The notes beneath the pieces were generated by a model that had not been told where the DNA came from, searched no databases, and saw only the letters and a list, made by a program, of their open reading frames with translations. Made by a program: the position numbers and the translations under genes. A stretch of DNA of 64,000 bases from Diphasiastrum complanatum (Eukaryota > Streptophyta > Lycopodiopsida > Lycopodiales > Lycopodiaceae): the NCBI GenBank assembly GCA_029204225.1, contig CM055108.1, positions 17,453,779 to 17,517,778 of the forward strand. Reading direction: 5' to 3'. Shown here one piece after another: positions 58,570 through 64,000 of the stretch (the first letter of the stretch is position 1; each line of letters opens with the position of its first letter).

Positions 58570-59445
58570 TCTTTCTCAAGGTATGTGATTCTTGAAGGCT
58601 CGGCCTTGTTCCTTGTGGATCTCCTCGGCCCCTTTGGTTCTTGAGCTTGATCTTCCAAAACAACATTTTCAAGCAGCTCCTCATCGGGTTTTGCAAGATC
58701 TTCAACACATTGAGGATTAGATGCATTCAAAAACATCTTAGAAATTTGAGATTTGTCAAATAAGACATCCTTGCTAACTTTTACCTTACTTGAAATAGGA
58801 TCAAATATGAAATATCCTTTCTATTTTCACTATAGCCTACAAATATTCCTTTGAAGGAAGTTGCATTTTCTTTCCTTCTAGTTTCCAAAGGAATGTGGAC
58901 ATAGCATATACATCAAATACTTTAAAGTCATTTACATTGGGCTTATTCCCAAACAAAGCTTGATATGGTGAAATCCCACCAATAGCACTACTAGGAAGCC
59001 TATCACATAAAAAGTTAGCACAAGTTATGGCTTTTCCCCAAAATGAGATGGGTAGAGATGCATCAAGCCTCAAGGACTTTGCACATTCACATAGGCTCCT
59101 ATGTTTCCTCTCGGCCATCCCATTTTGTTGGCGGGTGTAGGAACAAGTAAGCTCTCTTAATGCCATTGCTCTCACAAAAGTCTCTCATCTTATTGCAGAT
59201 ATATTCTCCTCCATTATCACATCTTAGAACTTTAATGCAAGAACTAAGTTGTTGTTCCACTAGAGACTTAAACTTCACAAAAGCTTCGTATACAAGCCTT
59301 TTCTTAGACAATAATTCTATGCAAGTGAATCTAGTACAATCATCTATGAAAGTCACATACATTAAGGAACCTCAATTACTTTCATGAGAAAAAGCATGTA
59401 CATCTGAATGAATAAGATCGAAGGGTGAAGTAGATCTTGACTACT
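58570..59445 (-). pseudogene. Copia integrase and linker fragment, minus strand
   Basis: Three open pieces: 59362-59099 (FIDDCTRFTCIELLSKKRLV, RCDNGGEYICNKM), 59175-58837 (QQNGMAERKHRS, with the catalytic Glu in AERK, then LPISFWGKAITCANF and GISPYQALFGNK), and 58736-58570 (RSTRNKAEPSR). It is closely related to the element at 31.6-34.7 kb. Frameshifts are visible near 59140 and 58840. It is truncated on both sides. Confidence 0.9.
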
Positions 59446-60670
59446 TATATTTTTGGATGGTTTAAGCTTTTGGCTGATGTTTTTTGAAGGCTCAGTTGAA
59501 TTCGCTGGATTGTACTGAACAACTTTGCTTTTTGGTTTGTCTCAATTCAAGGTCGTTTCGATAGAAAACAAGCACCTTTGCTAGCTATGGTACAAGTTTG
59601 TCTATTTTTTGACTTTTTACGATTTCTAAAATTTCAAAAACTGATACTATTTTTTGGCCTTGGTTTTAAGACTCGAAAGCTGAAATTTTGTTGCAATTCT
59701 CTAAGAAACAAATTCGAAAAACAAAAAAATTACAAGCACCCGCGCCCGCGTGCGCGGCGTCCGTACAACAGCTCTCTAGAGTTGTTGCAAGCGGGCAACA
59801 ATCGTAGGCTGCTATTAGAAGGTGGAGGCTATTGAAATCTTGCTCTGTCGCCACCATCGGATCTATCATAGGAAGGCCCTGGTTGGTGAAACTGGGCGTG
59901 CTCTACATGGACAGAAGGCGGTGACTGAGCAGTTACCTTTAACCTTTCTTCCAGGGTGGCAATATGTTGGTTGAGGACCTCGACGGATGCAGTATAGGCT
60001 TGTTGCAGTTTGGAGTGCTACTTCGTCGTGGCTTTTAACTTTTGTGCCAACACTTGATATGTCACCAATGGAATCCGAGTTCCCTCAAGAATAGTTGGTG
60101 GTGCGAAATTATTGAAATCTATCAAATCCAGTTGTTCCTTCATAGCGGAACGTGCTGGTTGCACATCTACTAAGGCCTCGTCCCATTCTGCTATAAGATT
60201 GTCAATGGCAGTTTGCAAGTTAGAGACCTTCAGCTGGATTTGGTCCCATAGATGGCTAAGAATTTGCTATTGTTGTTGATTATAGGCAGTGAGATCTTGA
60301 ATCTGCTGCTGTTGTTGCTTGCATTCCGCCTCTAGCTTTTTCTTTTCTTTTTGAAGATCTGCCATGGGGCCATCATCAAACTGCCTCATGGTATACTATC
60401 CGCCTAAGGTGCTGAACAGGTTGTATTAGAACTCATTCACCAACCAAACCGCTTTTTGCGTTGTGAGGGATAATTGCTCCCAAGGGCCAATGTCAGAGAG
60501 TGTGCGTGTATAGTTAGGATATGGCATGGGATTGAATGGAAGAAAATCTGGAATGGAGGGAGATCTTGGAGTGTAAGCAAATGCCGGGGGGGGGGGGGGG
60601 GGGGGGGGGGTGATTGTGGGATGATAGGAGGTGATTGTGGTAGGAGGGGTGGTGATTGAATGCATGTCGG
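59446..60670 (-). pseudogene. gypsy-like N-terminal ORF remnants, minus strand
   Basis: 60665-60426 opens with MHSITTPPTTITSYHPTITP followed by prolines encoded by a poly-G tract, and includes NPMPYPNYTRTLSD. 60218-60018 is open with AIDNLIAEWDEALVDV and APPTILEGTRIPLVTYQVLA. In between, Gln/Leu-rich sequence suggests a coiled coil. The order fits the N-terminal ORF of a gypsy element, but no catalytic domain is present. 59446-59665 shows no gene. Confidence 0.35.
60586..60610 (+). repeat. poly-G tract (25 G)
   Basis: Twenty-five consecutive G, read as polyproline on the minus strand. It is strongly G-quadruplex-prone. Confidence 0.95.
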
Positions 60671-60984
60671 AGATGTGTGGAGTGGATTCGTTGTGGTGGT
60701 GGTGGATGTGGTTTGTGTTAATAGTTGTAAGGCAAAATCTGTTGGAATTTAATCTAAATCCTACTCATCCCAACAATCCTTCTTCTTTTTCTAATCTTTA
60801 CTCTCTCAAACGAAACCTACAGAAAATGAACTGTTTTTCAATAGTCTGCATATATGAGCTAACTGTCGCTACAGTCTGCATTTTCACTCAAGTTTTCCCA
60901 CAGGCAAAAAACCTGACATGCAACACTGTCGCTAATTTTTACCTTCCTAAGCAACTAAGTGTTTAGCGACACTTATGTAAGTTG

Positions 60985-61285
60985 TTTTTGGGCCATTTAG
61001 GCACTTTCAGAATAGCGACACTTTTTGCGAAAAATGCGACACTACATTTTTACATGCAGTTTTTGACAGGCGACAATTAAGAAAAAAAAGTGGTACTGCA
61101 TTTTTACATGCAGTTTCTGACAGGCGACAAAAAGGCGAAAAACTTGACACTACTGTTTTACACGGGATATTACACAGGCGATACTCTACAGAAATACACA
61201 GTATTTCAAGTGGCGAAAAACTCGACACTACAATTGTTTTACACGAGATACTACACAGGCAACACTCTATAGAAATACATAGTAT
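60985..61285. repeat. imperfect tandem repeat, unit about 60-65 bp
   Basis: Units share ACATGCAGTTT-TGACAGGCGAC, then diverge to TTTTACACGGGATA-TTACACAGGCGATAC and TTTTACACGAGATA-CTACACAGGCAACAC. The CAGAAATACA-AGTATTT segment also recurs (61189, 61270). Four to five units are visible. No gene overlaps. Confidence 0.75.
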
Positions 61286-61289
61286 TTTA

Positions 61290-62030
61290 AGTACAAATTA
61301 TCTATATCTTCATGCTCCAATAACAACTGTTCTAATTAGTCAGTTGATCAGCTATTAAGCAATCTTGTAAATGTAAAACTAGAATAATAGAAGATCTTCC
61401 AGTTGCTATAAATGTAAATGAGCGATTGAAGATATCATAAGTTAGAAGTCATAAGTTATCTGACATAGATACAACAGCCAGAACGAGTCTTTCGGTAGCT
61501 GACTCCTCAAAGTTAGTGATTATAGAGAGAGAGATAGAGATATTCAGAATGTTAGCAATTGTTTTGAATCTTTAAGTAGGATCACGCGCTTATCAGCGCA
61601 ATTGTATTGTGACCTGATCGTTGTATTTACAACATTATTATACAGATTTGCTATTGTTCTAACTATCACATTCTTGTTGAATGATAATAACTCTCACTCC
61701 TCTTATACAAACATTATTATCAAAGAAATGTATGGTTGTCTCTGATGTTCAAATTAATTTAACATTCTCTTCAAATCAGATTATCAATATTAGAGGATTG
61801 CATGGCTGTCTCAGATGCCTAATCATTTCTGCAATTCTCTTTCACGGTAGTCTAAGTCTCCTACACTGATAATCTGATTCAACACAAAAGAACTACTTGT
61901 AAACTCCATTCTCTAAGTAATCCACGATCCTGTTATTAAGAATTTTTGTTTCATCAATTGACATCAATCCAAAATGTCAACTGATGTGGTATCAAAACTG
62001 ATAATTCACATTCCTTCGCATCCCACAAAG
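61290..62030 (+). repeat. probable copia 5' LTR/leader
   Basis: AT-rich sequence with a GCTATAAATG motif near 61406, upstream of primer-like sites at 61987, 62031 and 62050 and a gag start at 62174. No LTR partner is in view, so limits are approximate. Confidence 0.4.
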
Positions 62031-62062
62031 TGGTATCATAGCTCAGAAGTGGTATCAAAGCC
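62031..62062 (+). promoter_or_regulatory. Met-tRNA-type primer-binding site, duplicated
   Basis: TGGTATCATAGCTC at 62031 and TGGTATCAAAGCC at 62050, each with one or two differences from TGGTATCAGAGCC. A third, weaker copy (TGGTATCAAAAC) is at 61987. Confidence 0.65.
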
Positions 62063-62173
62063 ACAGGTTTATTGGATTACTAGAGTCTAGGACTTATAAA
62101 AGAACTTAATACGTTCTAGTTCTATAGAGCCGGTTCATTTAGTTTGTGTTTTTATCTCTGCTACTCAATTACA

Positions 62174-63010
62174 ATGGAAGGTTCAACCTCAGAGATCCTC
62201 TTGATCAACAAATTCAATGGAGATGACTTCCACATGTGGAAGTTTAAGATGAGGATGATCTTGTTCAAGAAGGAGCTTTGGGGATACGTAACCGATTCAA
62301 TAGCCAAACCGACAGAACCTGAACTGCTTCCAGCATGGGAAGCAAAATATGGCAAAGTACTTGCCATTGTATCCATGAACCTGAAGGACACTCAGATTGC
62401 TCATGTATCAAACAGCACCACCTCCGAAGAAGCGTGGGACATCTTTACAAGCATCTACAAGACCTCAGATGTTTTCACTCGTCTCTTCTTGAGGAAGAAG
62501 GTACTGACATTCAAAATGAGTGAAGGCACCTCAGTTAGCGACCATATGCTATACTTTGGATGATGTTGTTACTATGTTACCAAAAGCTCATCATGAACCT
62601 GCTAAACCAACTGGCTGCAATAGGTTCACCTATCTAAGAAGAAGACTCTACCATGTCTCTTCTTGTCAGTCTTCCATCACCCTACCATAATTTAGTCTTG
62701 CTTTTTAGCAATACTCCAACGCTGTCTCTCCAAAAATTGACAGCAAGGCTGTTGCAAGAAAAAGTTAGGAGAAAAAGCTTGTCTACGACAACGAGTACCA
62801 AATCCATGGCACTCTACTCAAACAAGCAGCAGTCCAAGAAGAAGAAAGGCTTCAAGGATAAGAAGACTTTGGCAGAACAGCCAGTAGCATCGCAACCACA
62901 ACAGCAGCAGCACAGTCAATCATCGTCCAAGACCAAGCTATTTGCAGATATTGCAAAAGAACCAACCACGACATCAACGACTGTCGCATCCTCAAGCACA
63001 ATGAAGCGAG
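62174..63010 (+). pseudogene. Copia gag (UBN2-type), frameshifted and truncated
   Basis: From the ATG at 62174 the frame reads MEGSTSEILLINKFNGDDFH, MWKFKMRMILFKKELWGYVT, then STTSEEAWDIFTSIYKTSDV and FLRKKVLTFKMSEG, all typical of plant copia gag. The frame breaks at about 62560 and coding continues from 62653 (VSLPSPYHNLVLLFSN) to a Gln/Lys-rich region near 62900. The sequence ends abruptly at 63010, where another element's LTR begins, so the zinc knuckle and pol are missing. It is a different copia lineage from the 5.1-kb element. Confidence 0.88.
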
Positions 63011-63692
63011 TGTTAAAAATTCACAATTCTAGCTTGACTAGTTTTGGTCATATGACTTGTAAATAGTTAGATGGTCATGATGTGGCTTGTCACACGTGCC
63101 AAATAGCATAGGATTCCATTCATAAGGATGTTCTCAAGTAGACCTAAGTGTTAGAACCTTTGGAATGAGTCCAAATTATGCTTAGATACAAGGGAGAAAA
63201 AATAGGAGCTATTTTTGGTAATTTTTGCATTGTTGAGGGATCTCCAAGATTCCAACCCTAACTTGGTAGGGATGAAAGATCCACCAAAATTAGCATTAGG
63301 GATAGGTTTAGGGCTACTCATACCTGCCCAAAACCGTGATGGATCATGTATATATAGGTGATGATATCTCACCAAAATCAATCAAGCAATTTCATGTTTT
63401 TTCTCTCATAATGATGCAATTGCTCTCTATGTTCATAATTGTTTGAGTACTTGTGATTACTAATGATTATAGGATTGAATGTAGGTCTGGTGTACAGTAC
63501 TCAGACTGTGGGAGGCCGTACTTTCACACGTGTGAAGCCTTCTTCAAGGATTTGGGCCATTTAGTGAGGTTCAAGCATAGATTTTTGATGGATTTTGATG
63601 GTTCAACTTGTGCTAATCTTATGAAATCATAATCTATTATTTCCCTCATCATTTCAAGTGTTTTAGGATCCTTATTTGCTGTAATTTTTACA
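63011..63692 (+). repeat. 5' LTR of a Copia element running off the window
   Basis: 682 bp, TGTTAAAAATTC...ATTTTTACA, directly followed by a primer-binding site. It contains CACACGTGTG at 63525-63534. It is inserted in the gag relic after GCGAG (63006-63010), the likely target duplication. The rest of the element lies beyond position 64000. Confidence 0.85.
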
Positions 63693-63705
63693 TGGTATCA
63701 GAGCC
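63693..63705 (+). promoter_or_regulatory. primer-binding site, Met-tRNA type
   Basis: TGGTATCAGAGCC, identical to the site at 5873. The remaining bases to 64000 are untranslated leader with no ORF. Confidence 0.93.
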
Positions 63706-64000
63706 TAAAGGCTGAAATGAGCTAAATCCTTGGTTTTCATTCAATTTGATCACAATTTTTGATCTAAATCTTGTGTAGATTGGATCTTAGCATCTAGTAT
63801 TGATTCTAGAACTCAAAGTGAGTCAAATACATTGGAGATTGGTGTTGTGTGACTTCATTTGCAGGTGTTTAGGTGTCTAAAACCAGAGTCAAAGTTGAAT
63901 TCAATTCACATTACCAAGATAGCAAGTTTTGCTTGCTCCAAGTATTGATTTCTAAGCGAGTTTTGGAGGTGATTTCATAGAGGAGGCTTTCTAGCATTCA

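Overview
This is a repeat-dominated stretch of a land-plant nuclear genome, roughly 35-40% GC. The evidence is plant-type Ty1/copia elements with a primer-binding site complementary to initiator-Met tRNA, Ty3/gypsy elements with TGGCGCC-type primer sites, G-box-like palindromes in the LTRs, very long CT/GA and TA microsatellites, and a plant-specific Dof-type zinc-finger gene. The lineage cannot be fixed from the window alone. The nested, gene-poor structure would suit a large genome such as a gymnosperm or fern, but that is inference. I see no rRNA, tRNA, CRISPR array or bacterial-type operon.

Layout. 1-5.1 kb: old repeat debris, including copy A of a coiled-coil ORF family, a foldback element and a broken unrecognised ORF. 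5.13-11.35 kb: a nearly complete young Copia element with 738/737-bp LTRs, a 5-bp target duplication (AGGAT), one in-frame stop and a short RT deletion. 11.84-15.88 kb: a minus-strand non-autonomous LTR element with 471/472-bp LTRs and no coding capacity. 16.74-18.3 kb: copy B of the coiled-coil family, inverted relative to copy A. 18.88-23.18 kb: arm 1 of a 4.3-kb inverted repeat, carrying an intact gene for a protein with two Dof-type zinc fingers and an N-terminal EAR-like motif. 23.2-27.5 kb: Copia fragments, then a Copia derivative in which integrase, RT and RNase H are replaced by a long unrecognised ORF. 27.5-30.5 kb: a broken, apparently intron-containing transposase-like gene and an unrecognised split ORF. 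30.6-34.7 kb: a decayed minus-strand Copia. 34.7-38.5 kb: the 5' part of a gypsy element with a tandem-repeat leader and a broken gag. 38.5-44.2 kb: a duplicated composite module (gypsy integrase fragment, Copia RNase H relic, long microsatellites). 43.7-47.5 kb: arm 2 of the inverted repeat, with the double-Dof gene truncated by a deletion of about 642 bp. 47.9-54.55 kb: a gypsy element with a second Copia-derived element nested inside it, again with an unrecognised ORF in place of pol. 54.55-60.7 kb: minus-strand gypsy and Copia fragments. 61-64 kb: a short tandem repeat, a Copia gag relic, and the 5' LTR of a further Copia element that runs off the window.

The only convincing host-type gene is the double-Dof gene. 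Most other coding sequence belongs to retroelements. The most notable points are the tandem Dof architecture with its EAR-like motif and its truncated inverted duplicate, two separate Copia derivatives with long novel ORFs between a gag/protease relic and the polypurine tract, and a CACACGTGTG palindrome recurring across several LTR families.
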